From NCBI RefSeq assembly GCF_030818775.1, contig NZ_JAUTAU010000001.1, positions 3,166,001 to 3,230,000 on the forward strand: a DNA stretch of 64,000 nt, given 5' to 3'. How positions within the stretch are numbered: the stretch's first letter is position 1; every line of letters begins with the position of its first letter. Below are positions 26,893 to 36,127 of the stretch, one piece after another. Both the position numbers and the translations under genes were made by a program. The notes under the pieces were generated by a model, which saw only the letters and a list, made by a program, of their open reading frames with translations, was not told where the DNA came from and ran no database searches. The DNA is from Bacillus sp. SORGH_AS_0510. Lineage in GTDB: Bacteria; Bacillota; Bacilli; Bacillales; Cytobacillaceae.

Positions 26893-27507
26893 TTAAAAGT
26901 ACAGTAACGATAAAATAAGATAAACCGCGGTTCCCCACATAATGATGGCTGAAATTTTATTTAAAATCACGATGAATCTCCCCGTATGATCAAGCTTCCC
27001 GACAACCCTTCCCACTAAGGACAGTCCAAAAAACCACACCCATGACACAAATATGCAGGAAAGTGTAAAAGAAAACTTCTCCACTCCTGTATACGACAAA
27101 GAACTAGTTCCAATCACACCGATGGTATCCATAATGGCATGAGGATTTAATAAGGAAACAGACGCGGCAAACATTACTTGTTTTCTGGGAGTAAAGGTTT
27201 GACTGTTTGCCTCTTGCATTTGTGCTTGGCTTTTCCAAGTCGAATAACCCATATAGATTAAAAACAGGACACCAATAAGTAGAAGGGTTACTTTAATCCA
27301 TGGCACCCCTAAAACAACAGCTGATACCCCAAAAACGGCCAAGGAAATCAAAATTGTATCACAAATTGATGCAGTTAAAACAACAGGGAGAACATAAATC
27401 CACCTTGGTTGGATTGCTCCCTGATTAAATACGAACACATTCTGGACTCCTAATGGCAGGATCAGACCAAATGCCAGAATGAAGCCATGAAGGATTGCAC
27501 TATACAT
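26893..27507 (-). CDS. LysE/ArgO-family amino acid exporter
   Basis: A 204-residue membrane protein with about six helices. It opens with HGFILAFGLILPLGVQNVFV and has a SLLNPHAIMDTIGVIG segment; both are typical of LysE/ArgO transporters, which export basic amino acids such as arginine or lysine. The ATG is preceded by AGGAGAGAG. It is monocistronic and divergent from the next gene. Confidence 0.88.
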   Translation of the reverse strand: MYSAILHGFILAFGLILPLGVQNVFVFNQGAIQPRWIYVLPVVLTASICDTILISLAVFGVSAVVLGVPWIKVTLLLIGVLFLIYMGYSTWKSQAQMQEANSQTFTPRKQVMFAASVSLLNPHAIMDTIGVIGTSSLSYTGVEKFSFTLSCIFVSWVWFFGLSLVGRVVGKLDHTGRFIVILNKISAIIMWGTAVYLILSLLYF

Positions 27508-27577
27508 CTTCTCTCTCCTATGTACATACTTTTTCTATTTTTTGGTTAACATATATACTAAAAAAGGATTTTTGCCT

Positions 27578-28090
27578 GTGTACCTTGTAATTGTGTTGGT
27601 TGTATATATTATTTTCGCTAAAATTTTCGTAGACTGGAAGCGATGGAAAGAGTTTTATCCAACCATTCAGTATTTTATCATATGCAACCTAGCTTATAAC
27701 TTTATATTTTACAACCATACCTTATGGGCCTACAAAGCCGTAACTGTTCAATGGTTAAATCATACGATAATTGAACTTGTTTTTACCTTTTTCATAATTC
27801 CTGTAGTGATTATGATTTATCTGCAGTATTTTCCAAAAGGGAAAAAAGGGATCATTTTTATTGTGGTTTGGATTGCCTATTTTTCGTCTATAGAATATCT
27901 CTTTTACAAAAGAGGATTATTTATATACGAGAATGATTGGGGACCATTATGGTCCACTATTTTTAATACCATCATGTTTATCATTTTAAGAACTCACTAT
28001 AAAAATCCCTTGGCTGCTATGCTATGTTCGATTCCCATCATCGCGATTTTACTTTTCATTTTTCACCCGATGTTGCACGAATTAAAATAA
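27578..28090 (+). CDS. CBO0543-like small integral membrane protein
   Basis: About 170 residues with five predicted helices and aromatic/charged loops (DWKRWKEFYPTIQYF, IEYLFYKRGLFIYENDWG) resembling the CBO0543 family common in spore-formers. The function is unknown. The start is uncertain: AAAAAAGGA lies nine bases before the GTG at 27578, and an in-frame TTG at 27542 lacks a ribosome site. A 31-codon membrane peptide gene follows closely. Confidence 0.7.
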   Translation: MYLVIVLVVYIIFAKIFVDWKRWKEFYPTIQYFIICNLAYNFIFYNHTLWAYKAVTVQWLNHTIIELVFTFFIIPVVIMIYLQYFPKGKKGIIFIVVWIAYFSSIEYLFYKRGLFIYENDWGPLWSTIFNTIMFIILRTHYKNPLAAMLCSIPIIAILLFIFHPMLHELK

Positions 28091-28102
28091 GGACGTGAGA
28101 AA

Positions 28103-28198
28103 TTGACCAATTCTATACTCTCGCTTCCCCTATTTTTGATCCTACTTTTTTCAGTGTATGTTGCTATGGCGATCTTTTTGTATAAAAATAAAAAGTAA
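28103..28198 (+). CDS. Putative 31-residue single-helix membrane peptide
   Basis: A TTG start 12 bases after the previous stop opens a 31-codon frame. It has one hydrophobic helix (LPLFLILLFSVYVAMAIFLY) and a basic KNKK tail. GGACGTGAG is a weak ribosome site. A terminator begins on its stop codon, which supports a transcribed unit with the upstream gene. The function is unknown. Confidence 0.5.
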   Translation: MTNSILSLPLFLILLFSVYVAMAIFLYKNKK

Positions 28199-28222
28199 GG
28201 GGCTGCTGAAGTAGCAGCCCCT
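28198..28222. terminator. Bidirectional terminator
   Basis: Ten-base-pair stem AGGGGCTGCT/AGCAGCCCCT between convergent genes. A T-run lies a few bases beyond it on the plus strand. Confidence 0.75.
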
Positions 28223-28226
28223 AGTA

Positions 28227-28670
28227 TTAGTTTTTTCTCTCCATAAATATCTCAGGGTTACTAATTTCATGAAATCCATATTGGGAATACAGACCATGGG
28301 CATCGTTGGTACATAACAGCATCTTCCCTACATCCCTAAGGTCAGAATGCTCTGTAACAACCTCCATTAACCACTTCGATAACCCTTTCCCACGATACTC
28401 TTCCAAAACAAAAACATCCATGATATAAGCAAATCGAACAAAGTCTGTGGTTGCACGTGCAAAACCAATTTGAACAGCTGTTTCAAGTCTTGGGTCACCC
28501 TTAAATAACCCAAAACAAATAGACGAGTGTTTTATTGACTTTTCTACTAATTCAATGGATATTCCTTTGGCCCAGTAGGAATCCGTACTTAAAAACCTGT
28601 GTATGACCTGGATATCAAGATGTTGCATTTCCGTGCTGATTGTATAACCGTCTCTACTCCAAATAGACAT
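28227..28670 (-). CDS. GNAT-family N-acetyltransferase
   Basis: A 147-residue acetyltransferase with the acetyl-CoA loop VLEEYRGKGLSKWLM (motif A, R-x-x-G-x-G/A) preceded by the strand FAYIMDVFV. The acceptor substrate is unknown. It stands alone between a terminator and a divergent hypothetical gene. Confidence 0.88.
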   Translation of the reverse strand: MSIWSRDGYTISTEMQHLDIQVIHRFLSTDSYWAKGISIELVEKSIKHSSICFGLFKGDPRLETAVQIGFARATTDFVRFAYIMDVFVLEEYRGKGLSKWLMEVVTEHSDLRDVGKMLLCTNDAHGLYSQYGFHEISNPEIFMERKN

Positions 28671-28771
28671 GTTTTCTCCACCTACTCTTTCATGTATTTG
28701 TCATTTAAGTATACTTCTCCCTCAAGCTGTCAATAACATTACCAAGAAAGTTTACAGAGAGGTGGAAGTAA

Positions 28772-29122
28772 ATGAAGGGAATATTTTTCGTGAATGATCG
28801 CATTTGTATTAACGGACTTTCAAAGGAAGAAAGCATTGCCCTCCAAGAAAAATCTATTAAAAAATTTTTGGCAGAGCAAAACATTCAAATTACCAAACTC
28901 AATCCATACCAACTAAACGAGTATTACACAGTCCCACATGCTCTCCTTTATGATCTCAAGAACGGTGAGCGCAGTTATGATTGCTTTGTCTATTATTCAA
29001 TCCAAGCGATGGAGGATTTTATTTATACCTACCCTGCCAAGTGGCTGATTTTAAAAAGCTTTTTTAACGATGTAATCATTGTTGAAAACCAAAATGATCT
29101 AATCATTCAGAAGGTCATTTAA
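28772..29122 (+). CDS. Conserved hypothetical protein, 116 residues
   Basis: A soluble 116-residue protein after GAGAGGTGG at good spacing. It has an N-terminal strand (GIFFVNDRICI), a helix rich in Lys/Glu, and aromatic-rich middle segments. No domain or catalytic motif is recognised. Its stop overlaps the end of the convergent VTT gene by four bases. Confidence 0.7.
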   Translation: MKGIFFVNDRICINGLSKEESIALQEKSIKKFLAEQNIQITKLNPYQLNEYYTVPHALLYDLKNGERSYDCFVYYSIQAMEDFIYTYPAKWLILKSFFNDVIIVENQNDLIIQKVI

Positions 29123-29748
29123 TCCAATGATTTTTTGGCTGATTTTCGATAAACAACCAAAAAGTTAATGGATAAAATAATTAGTAAATAAAGACCATAC
29201 AAACCAAATGATAAAACCTTATTGCTACTAAAGGTTTCTCCTGCAAATGATAGAATAATCGTATTAGGAAGTTTTCCAATGACTGAGGCAGCAAAAAAAG
29301 GAAGCCATTTGACCTGGCTTAGACCGCAGACAATCGTAATGACGGGCGCAGGGATAATCGGTATCAACCGACTTGTTAATATGGCTGTAAAGGAATTTCT
29401 TGTTAGGAATTCCTCGTACTCTTTTACTCTTTTGTATCTTTCCAGCTTTTTTTGTGCAAAATCCTTAAACCCATACCTACTCAAATAAAAAAAAGCCATT
29501 GTCCCAGCCATAGCACCCGTTATGGATATTATCGTACCCACTGGTGCCCCAAAAACGGCTCCAATTCCTCCAGCTAAAACAGGATAGGGAATGATCGGAA
29601 AGAAGACACAAATAGCTACAAGAAGCATGCTAATTAATACAGCAACCATTCCACCCTGTTTTACGATTGAAAACCATTCATCTTTCTGAAGGAAACCAAA
29701 GGCAACAATCATAAAAAAAATACTTAAACTACTAATCTTTTTTACCAC
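29119..29748 (-). CDS. TVP38/TMEM64 (VTT domain) membrane protein
   Basis: A 209-residue polytopic protein with the VTT pattern: PYPVLAGGIGAVFGAPVGTI, then FLTRNSFTAILTSRLIPIIP and SVIGKLPNTIILS. DedA/VTT proteins act in lipid scrambling and envelope homeostasis. The GTG start (after GGAG) lies inside the end of the upstream histidine kinase gene, with 17 bases of overlap. The two are translationally coupled. Confidence 0.88.
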   Translation of the reverse strand: MVKKISSLSIFFMIVAFGFLQKDEWFSIVKQGGMVAVLISMLLVAICVFFPIIPYPVLAGGIGAVFGAPVGTIISITGAMAGTMAFFYLSRYGFKDFAQKKLERYKRVKEYEEFLTRNSFTAILTSRLIPIIPAPVITIVCGLSQVKWLPFFAASVIGKLPNTIILSFAGETFSSNKVLSFGLYGLYLLIILSINFLVVYRKSAKKSLD

Positions 29749-31186
29749 GACTACTCCATTCTTTTCTCTTAATTGAGACTGGCAACCATATCGTTACTGT
29801 GGTTCCTTCACCATCAATACTCTCAATATTGATTTTTCCATTATGACTCTCAATAATACGGTAACTTGTCATTAACCCTAAACCAGTTCCCTTTTCTTTA
29901 GTTGAATAAAATGGTTCTCCCAGCTTTAATAACCTTTCTTGTGAAATTCCACATCCGTTATCGGCAATTTCCACAATAACACCCGTTTCATCTGTAGAAA
30001 TAGATACATCAATCTTGCCTTGCTTTGATATAGCATCGAGACCATTCTGAATAACATTCATAAATACTTGCTTTAATGAATTGGGGTCTCCTTCAATGGT
30101 TGGAATGTTTTCAATTGAAGAGATATTTAATTCTTTATTCATCATAATCGCTTCTGTCTGTAACAGTTGTACTACCTGCATCACCACCTGGTCAATTTGA
30201 ACCATGGTGGTTTTTTCTGCATGAGGTTTGGCCATTGTTAAAAACTCAGAAATAATACTCTCCACCCGTTGTAATTCATCTAAAATAACCTTTAAGTAAA
30301 TGGGATTAATTTCATTTTCGTTGTTTAGCAATTGCATAAAGCCTTTAATTGGTGTCAAGGGATTACGGATTTCATGAGCAACCGCTGCAGCCATTTGCCC
30401 GACGACTGCCAGTTTTTCTGATTTGCGTAACATTTCGTTTGTTTCCATACGCTGCTGAATATCTCTAGAAACCGAAACGATTTCCTTTGCTTCACCACTT
30501 ACAGAATCAGTTAATGTTTTTGTAGTCGATTCAAGCCAGATATAGGAACCATCCTTTTTTCTACAGCGGTATGTAATTAATTTCGACTCATGAAATGTTG
30601 AAAGGCGCAACTGTTTTCTCATTTCCCAATAATCATCAGGGTGTATAAATTGACGAGGATTCCCCCCAATCATTTCTAAAGGTTCGTAACCTAATACCGT
30701 TTTTACAGATGGAGAAACGTAAAGATAGGTAAAATCATCTTTATGCAACGTAATCATATCTGATGAGTGTTCTGCAAGAAGACGATATTTTTTCTCACGG
30801 TGTCTCAACGCCATCTCCATTTGTTTTTTTTCAGTAATGTCGAGAACTTGTCCCAATAGAAATTCCTCGCCGGTTGATTGTTCTCGTACTCTTGAAACGG
30901 TTAAGATTCCTGTTTTTATATCACCTGACTTATGAATAAATCTTTTTTCAAGCTGATACTCATCTTTTTGACCAGTTAATATTTCTCCAAATAATTGAGT
31001 ATCTATAGGCATATCCTCTGGATGAGAAAATGATTCAATCGTTAGTGATGAGATTTCTGCCATTGGATACCCTACAAAATCACAAAAAGCTGGATTATAT
31101 TGAGTTAATGAAAAATCTATTGAAGCAATTACCTGTGGAATTCTAGACTGGTAAAACACTTCATGGTATAGAGTTAAATTAAACAT
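29732..31186 (-). CDS. PAS-domain sensor histidine kinase, sporulation-kinase-like
   Basis: A 484-residue soluble kinase. Two N-terminal PAS domains (about 8-115 and 130-250) are followed by a HisKA domain with VAHEIRNPLTPIKGFMQLL and an HATPase domain with NGLDAISKQG, DNGCGI and GTGLGL motifs. No membrane helix is present. The H-box is very close to KinA/KinE-type phosphorelay kinases, so it may feed Spo0F. No response regulator is adjacent, which fits an orphan kinase. GGGGG precedes the ATG. Confidence 0.87.
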   Translation of the reverse strand: MFNLTLYHEVFYQSRIPQVIASIDFSLTQYNPAFCDFVGYPMAEISSLTIESFSHPEDMPIDTQLFGEILTGQKDEYQLEKRFIHKSGDIKTGILTVSRVREQSTGEEFLLGQVLDITEKKQMEMALRHREKKYRLLAEHSSDMITLHKDDFTYLYVSPSVKTVLGYEPLEMIGGNPRQFIHPDDYWEMRKQLRLSTFHESKLITYRCRKKDGSYIWLESTTKTLTDSVSGEAKEIVSVSRDIQQRMETNEMLRKSEKLAVVGQMAAAVAHEIRNPLTPIKGFMQLLNNENEINPIYLKVILDELQRVESIISEFLTMAKPHAEKTTMVQIDQVVMQVVQLLQTEAIMMNKELNISSIENIPTIEGDPNSLKQVFMNVIQNGLDAISKQGKIDVSISTDETGVIVEIADNGCGISQERLLKLGEPFYSTKEKGTGLGLMTSYRIIESHNGKINIESIDGEGTTVTIWLPVSIKRKEWSSRGKKD

Positions 31187-31296
31187 TTCAACCCCCGAAA
31201 CAGTAATGACATTTTCGTTGCCTCCAAATACACTTTATTTAGTATAAAGCCAAATCCATTTTTCTTAAAGTATAAATTTTCAGATTTTTAAAACGT

Positions 31297-31333
31297 AAAA
31301 AAAAGTCTTCTATGCTTGATAAAAGACTTTTTT
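31297..31333 (-). terminator. Terminator after the NlpC/P60 gene
   Basis: AAAAAAGTCTT pairs with AAGACTTTTTT across a 12-base loop, immediately after the hydrolase stop codon on the minus strand. Confidence 0.75.
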
Positions 31334-31342
31334 ACCATTCTA

Positions 31343-32116
31343 TTAAAAAGCTGTCCTTGCACCGAGATATCGAGGCTTCCAGTAAGAATTTGTCATATCA
31401 GCTATTGAAACACCCATTGACCCCGCTTGGATAAATTTATTTTCTCCTAAATAAATTCCCACATGTGTTGGTCCTGATGCATATGTCTCAAAAAATAGAA
31501 GATCTCCAGGCATGGGCGTACTAACCACTCTCAAACCCGACCACTGAGTTGAAGCTGTTCTTGGTATGGTAATCCCAACTTTATTAAAAACATAACTAGT
31601 GTAACCACTGCAGTCAAACCCTGATGGTGTTGTACCTCCCCATAAATACGGTGAACCGATATATTTCTTTGCTTCAGTTACAACCAATTCTGCTTTGGAA
31701 ACAGTCGTCTCAGGATTTGGTATAGATGACGTATATTGAGCTATTTTTAATACTTGGCTGACATAAATAGTATCAGAGGTTAGGTTATTAATAGATTTCA
31801 GTTGGGAAATAGATAGATTAAAGCGGTTAGCAATTCCCCAAAGTGTGTCCCCTTTTTGAACGGTATACGTAGTTGAGGTTGTTTCATGGCTATGCGGTGC
31901 CAATAATGAGAGTTTTTGGTTTACGTAAATTGTATCACTCGTGAGCTGATTCCAAGCCTTTAAGTCTGAAAGTGATACCTGATTATTTTGCGAGATTTTC
32001 CAAAGGGTATCTCCTGATTGTACCGTATAAAGATTTTCGTGCGCACTTGCATTTCCACCAAAAGAACTAAACAAGATGCCGGCAGTTGCTACTACTGTCA
32101 GTAGATGTTTTTTCAT
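31343..32116 (-). CDS. Secreted LysM-NlpC/P60 peptidoglycan endopeptidase
   Basis: A 257-residue secreted D,L-endopeptidase. A signal peptide ends near NASA (residue 25). Two LysM wall-binding domains follow (about 28-71 and 83-126, each with GDTLW), then an NlpC/P60 domain with catalytic Cys169 (GFDCSGYT) and His218 (GPTHVGIYLG). It resembles LytE/CwlS and cuts D-Glu-meso-DAP bonds during growth or separation. The ATG follows AAGGGAG. Confidence 0.93.
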   Translation of the reverse strand: MKKHLLTVVATAGILFSSFGGNASAHENLYTVQSGDTLWKISQNNQVSLSDLKAWNQLTSDTIYVNQKLSLLAPHSHETTSTTYTVQKGDTLWGIANRFNLSISQLKSINNLTSDTIYVSQVLKIAQYTSSIPNPETTVSKAELVVTEAKKYIGSPYLWGGTTPSGFDCSGYTSYVFNKVGITIPRTASTQWSGLRVVSTPMPGDLLFFETYASGPTHVGIYLGENKFIQAGSMGVSIADMTNSYWKPRYLGARTAF

Positions 32117-32364
32117 GGATGGCTGCTCTCCCTTAAGTTGTTTTACCTTCCTATCATAAAGGAGAACGGGACTGGTTTAAATCCCAAAGATATGGTTTTC
32201 ATAGTAGTTTTTGGAAATCTATTAATCAAGGGGTAAGCCCTAGAATCCTGTAATGTAGAAATATTGTAACAAACCTTTCATGCACGTGGAGATATCAAAA
32301 TTATAATAAACCTATAGATACACTTTTTATGTTTTATAAAATTATATGAATCTTGGTGATGAAG

Positions 32365-33552
32365 ATGCAAGGAATAGGAAAAGGACATCCACATGCTATG
32401 GGTCATCCCCATGGACATGGCATGCAAAATGCTATTGATTATGACAAAAACCCATTTATTGTAATTTGGGAAGTAACAAGAGCTTGTCAGCTTAAATGTG
32501 TTCATTGTCGCGCAGATGCACAGCTCACTCCAGATCCAAGGGAGCTGTCCCATGAGGAAGGGATTAATTTAATTGATCAAATCTATGAAATGGATAATCC
32601 AATGCTTGTTTTTACTGGCGGGGATTGTATGATGCGAGAGGACTTATTTGAACTTGCAGAATATGCAGTAAAAAAAGGAATGCGTGTTTCGATGACACCA
32701 AGTGCAACCGCTAATGTAACCAAGGAGAAAATGAAGCGTGCCAAGGAAGTAGGATTATCACGATGGGGTTTTAGCTTAGACGGACCGACACCTGAAATTC
32801 ACGATCATTTTCGCGGAACGCCTGGTTCATTCGATTTAACCGTAGAAAAAATCCGATACCTAAATGAATTAGAAATGCCCTTACAAATAAATACTGTTAT
32901 CTCCCGGTACAATTATGACTCACTTGAACAAATGTCCCAATTAGTAGCTGACCTTGGGGCGGTTATGTGGTACATCTTCTTATTGGTACCTACGGGAAGA
33001 GGCCAAATGGATGCATGTATTACACCCGCAGAGCATGAAAAAGTGTTCCGCTGGCTATATGAATTGAGCAAAACGGCTCCATATGATATTAAAACTACAG
33101 CTGCACAACATTATCGAAGAGTTGTTTTACAACAAAAAACCCGGGATCATTTAATTGAAAAGGGTGAAATTCATTACGAGGATTCGATTACCACTGACTT
33201 TGCTTCTATGCACGATGGCTTAAAACGTGCACCAAAGGGTGTAAATGACGGAAATGGATTTGCATTTGTTTCTCATATTGGCGATGTAATGCCAAGTGGT
33301 CTACTGCCGATTGTAGGTGGAAATATTCGTGACACCCCACTCGCAGAAATCTATCGCGAAGCAAAAGTATTTAAAGCGTTGCGCCAACCTGATCTGTATA
33401 AAGGTAAGTGCGGAGTTTGTGAGTATAACAAAATTTGCGGTGGTTCGCGCTCTAGAACCTTTGCGGTGACAGGTGATTATATGGAAAGTGAACCATTCTG
33501 TGTATATATCCCATTATCCATGAGGAATAATGAAACATCACCTATTACTTAA
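32365..33552 (+). CDS. Radical SAM/SPASM protein with His-rich N-terminus
   Basis: A 395-residue iron-sulfur protein. The radical SAM cluster is C41-x3-C45-x2-C48 (ACQLKCVHC), with GGD as glycine motif. A C-terminal SPASM region carries CGVCEYNKICGG and a further Cys. It resembles NirJ/AhbD-like heme-modifying enzymes and the TIGR04053-type family; the substrate is unknown. Residues 6-20 form an unusual HPHAMGHPHGHGM stretch, perhaps a metal site. The ATG at 32365 follows GGTGATG, though nearby starts are possible. The 32117-32364 gap shows nothing else certain. Confidence 0.88.
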   Translation: MQGIGKGHPHAMGHPHGHGMQNAIDYDKNPFIVIWEVTRACQLKCVHCRADAQLTPDPRELSHEEGINLIDQIYEMDNPMLVFTGGDCMMREDLFELAEYAVKKGMRVSMTPSATANVTKEKMKRAKEVGLSRWGFSLDGPTPEIHDHFRGTPGSFDLTVEKIRYLNELEMPLQINTVISRYNYDSLEQMSQLVADLGAVMWYIFLLVPTGRGQMDACITPAEHEKVFRWLYELSKTAPYDIKTTAAQHYRRVVLQQKTRDHLIEKGEIHYEDSITTDFASMHDGLKRAPKGVNDGNGFAFVSHIGDVMPSGLLPIVGGNIRDTPLAEIYREAKVFKALRQPDLYKGKCGVCEYNKICGGSRSRTFAVTGDYMESEPFCVYIPLSMRNNETSPIT

Positions 33553-33575
33553 TTGCTATTTCTTTTGATCTAACC

Positions 33576-33606
33576 GAGACTGATTCAATATGATCAGTCT
33601 CTTTTT
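33576..33606 (+). terminator. Terminator after the radical SAM gene
   Basis: Stem GAGACTGAT/ATCAGTCTC followed by TTTTTA. Confidence 0.85.
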
Positions 33607-33684
33607 ATCGCTTTTACGGGTTAAGTTTACTGCTTTTTGGGAAACTTGTTTTTAGGAATCTTTTATTTGAAAGGACCAATTTCC

Positions 33685-34974
33685 ATGCAGCACACCCAAA
33701 CAAAAGATAGTCATGTTTCTACAGCTCTCTTTCAATTTATCATCCCCATCTCATTAAAAGCCAGTATAGTTCAACACTTAGCTGACTTTTTGCAAGGAAA
33801 TCATTATACTCCGTTTCATTTGGATGATTATCATACAGAGACGGCCTTTTACGGTAAATTTCAGGTTTCCCATAAGGAATTGGAAGATTTTTTTCTTCCT
33901 ATAACAAACACCATCCTTTTTCCAAAGACAACTCAGGAAAAAGGATTACGTAGGTACACTAAATCACTCAATGTTGAAGCGCAAATGGAAGGGTTACATA
34001 CACTAGTCCCATTTCGAATTCTCTCAGCTGATGTATTTATTTGCCCATATGAACTTGGCTTTCTAACAATACGCACAGAAATCAATCATCAGTCTTATTC
34101 GCAAATACAAGAATTCTCCAATTGTTTTAGGTATCTTAAGAGTGAATTATTAAACACCATTACATGTGGCGGGGAAAGTTATCCAACTGTAAGAGATTTT
34201 ATTTTCTCTATGATCTTCCCTCCTCTACGCCCATTCTTGTGTGAGAAAACAAATGCACTTTTACCTCCAAATAAAATGTATGTACATTCTTTTATCTCTT
34301 TTCATGAGGTGGAAGTTACTAATCCAATGATTTTTGATGAATTAAGCTTTACCTATTTTACAAATGATGAACAAATGGAGAACCCCCAGCAAATCACTCA
34401 ATATTTTGGGCCCTTTTATTATTCGGTGATCATCAATTTATTTCATCAATTGGTCTTAATAAAAATTGTAAAAAATTTTTCAGAAATAAATATCGATAAA
34501 GCAACGTTAGACTTTGAGAAACTTAATTATTTGATCAACTCTTTTACATCAAATTATTACTTTAATGTCTACCCTGCACAATCATTGGGTCAAGAACTCT
34601 TTCGGCAATTAAGGGCAACACTTCAAATAGAACAACTGTATAGCAATATGAAAGAGACTCTTTTTAGCCTATTTAAATTTGAAGAAAACATTGTAACAAA
34701 AAGAGACAGCTTACTGCTGCTAATCTTAACCTTGTATACAGTTGTCTGTGGAATCTTTAGTATGAATTTGTTTACCCATGATTTAAAAGGAAATATCAAA
34801 TGGAGTCATTTTCAGTCCTATAACCCTTTTGAATATTTTGCAGTTTTTATTGTCTTTAGTGGAATTGTTACCGTCTTCTTTCTTGGTTTGCAAAGTTTGT
34901 TTCAAGGATTACAAAAGCAGAAAAAACGTAAAAAGTGGGTCCAAGAGAATGTTTTAATAAACAAAAAAAGATAA
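33685..34974 (+). CDS. Divergent CorA-like protein with SMN in place of GMN
   Basis: A 429-residue protein with a long soluble N-terminal region and two C-terminal helices. The first helix ends GIFSMNLF at about 359-361, the position of the GMN motif of CorA channels. A polar loop, a second helix (FAVFIVFSGIVTVFFLGL) and a basic tail follow. This layout matches CorA but the sequence is otherwise unfamiliar. It sits 76 bases before a canonical corA. The ATG follows AAAGGA. A role in Mg or other cation transport is inferred only. Confidence 0.65.
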   Translation: MQHTQTKDSHVSTALFQFIIPISLKASIVQHLADFLQGNHYTPFHLDDYHTETAFYGKFQVSHKELEDFFLPITNTILFPKTTQEKGLRRYTKSLNVEAQMEGLHTLVPFRILSADVFICPYELGFLTIRTEINHQSYSQIQEFSNCFRYLKSELLNTITCGGESYPTVRDFIFSMIFPPLRPFLCEKTNALLPPNKMYVHSFISFHEVEVTNPMIFDELSFTYFTNDEQMENPQQITQYFGPFYYSVIINLFHQLVLIKIVKNFSEINIDKATLDFEKLNYLINSFTSNYYFNVYPAQSLGQELFRQLRATLQIEQLYSNMKETLFSLFKFEENIVTKRDSLLLLILTLYTVVCGIFSMNLFTHDLKGNIKWSHFQSYNPFEYFAVFIVFSGIVTVFFLGLQSLFQGLQKQKKRKKWVQENVLINKKR

Positions 34975-35050
34975 ACTTCATTCATAATGGCTGTTTTTTG
35001 TTAGCCTATCCTTTATATTGTATGTAGTAACTTATCAATAAGGAGATTTT

Positions 35051-36001
35051 ATGATTAGAACCATTGCGGTAACCCACAGCTACGAAATTGTAAGTGATCT
35101 TTCCATCTCACAACTAGTCGAAGGAGATTATCAATGGTATTGGATTGATTTTCATGAGCCCACAGATAAAGAGGTTGAATATTTAAAGAGCCCACTTGCT
35201 TTCCATCCTCTTGCCATTGAAGACTGTATACATCAATTACAGCGACCAAAGCTTGATTACTATGAAAACTATACCTTTTTTGTCACTCAGGCATTAAATC
35301 CACAAACCATTACGAAAGAAGAGGTTGATATCTTTCTCAGTGAAAGATATGTCATTACTTTTCATCATAATCCATCAACAGAGATTGATGAAGTATGGAG
35401 ACGTTTAAGCCTCTCGACCACAATCGAAAAATGGGATCCTTCTCATGTTCTATATTATGTTCTTGATAAAATGGTCGATAATTATTTTCCACTCGTCTAT
35501 CAAATTGAAGATATGTTAAACGAGATTGATGAGAATTCACAAAGAAGAACGATGGAAGAATTGTTAGAAGTCTTATTCGATACGAGACATCACCTGCTTT
35601 CTTTACGCCATACCATCACACCTATGAGGGATTTGATATACAGAATCCTAAATTCTCAAAGGGTTACATATATCCGCGGGAGAAACGAGTATTTTTCTGA
35701 TATACATGACCATTTATTAAAATTAACAGAGATGATTGAAGCCAATCGAGAATTAACGACAGATATCCGTGATAGCTATATTTCAATCAATTCCCATCAG
35801 ACAAACCATGTAATGAAGGTTTTAACAGTCATTACCACTATTTTCATGCCGCTTACATTTATTGCTGGTTTGTACGGAATGAATTTTCACTATATGCCAG
35901 AATTAACATGGAAATACGGTTATTTTGCCACAATTGTATTGATGATCCTCGTTGGAATTGGAATGTCGATATGGTTCAATAAGAAGGGATGGTTTAAATA
36001 A
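35051..36001 (+). CDS. corA: CorA-family magnesium/divalent cation channel
   Basis: A 316-residue channel subunit. The cytoplasmic N-terminal domain is followed by a long stalk helix and two helices. The invariant motif YGMNF is at about 275-279, followed by an acidic periplasmic loop (MPELTW). It should form a pentameric Mg channel in the membrane. AAGGAG precedes the ATG. The stop codon abuts a family B repeat. Confidence 0.95.
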   Translation: MIRTIAVTHSYEIVSDLSISQLVEGDYQWYWIDFHEPTDKEVEYLKSPLAFHPLAIEDCIHQLQRPKLDYYENYTFFVTQALNPQTITKEEVDIFLSERYVITFHHNPSTEIDEVWRRLSLSTTIEKWDPSHVLYYVLDKMVDNYFPLVYQIEDMLNEIDENSQRRTMEELLEVLFDTRHHLLSLRHTITPMRDLIYRILNSQRVTYIRGRNEYFSDIHDHLLKLTEMIEANRELTTDIRDSYISINSHQTNHVMKVLTVITTIFMPLTFIAGLYGMNFHYMPELTWKYGYFATIVLMILVGIGMSIWFNKKGWFK

Positions 36002-36123
36002 GAAAAGCGAAAGCGCCTTGGTCAGCCCCGAAAGGCAAATGTTCTTCGGCAAGAAAAGTCGCTCTTTGACTTTTATTGCCGAAGGTTATTTGACCCGAGG
36101 GGCTAGGCGCTGTAGCTAGACAA
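36001..36123 (+). repeat. Intergenic palindromic repeat family B, copy 2
   Basis: Same core as the copy at 8829 (AGCGCCTTGGTCAGCCCC to GGGGCTAGGCGCT). The 16-base sequence AAATAAGAAAAGCGAA flanks it exactly on both sides (35996-36011 and 36122-36137). The right copy forms part of the following terminator. The element thus separates corA from its terminator. Confidence 0.85.
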
Positions 36124-36127
36124 ATAA

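Noticed and set aside
32278..32553. Leftward frame opposite the radical SAM gene start
   Set aside because: No ribosome site; overlaps the strong rightward coding frame.
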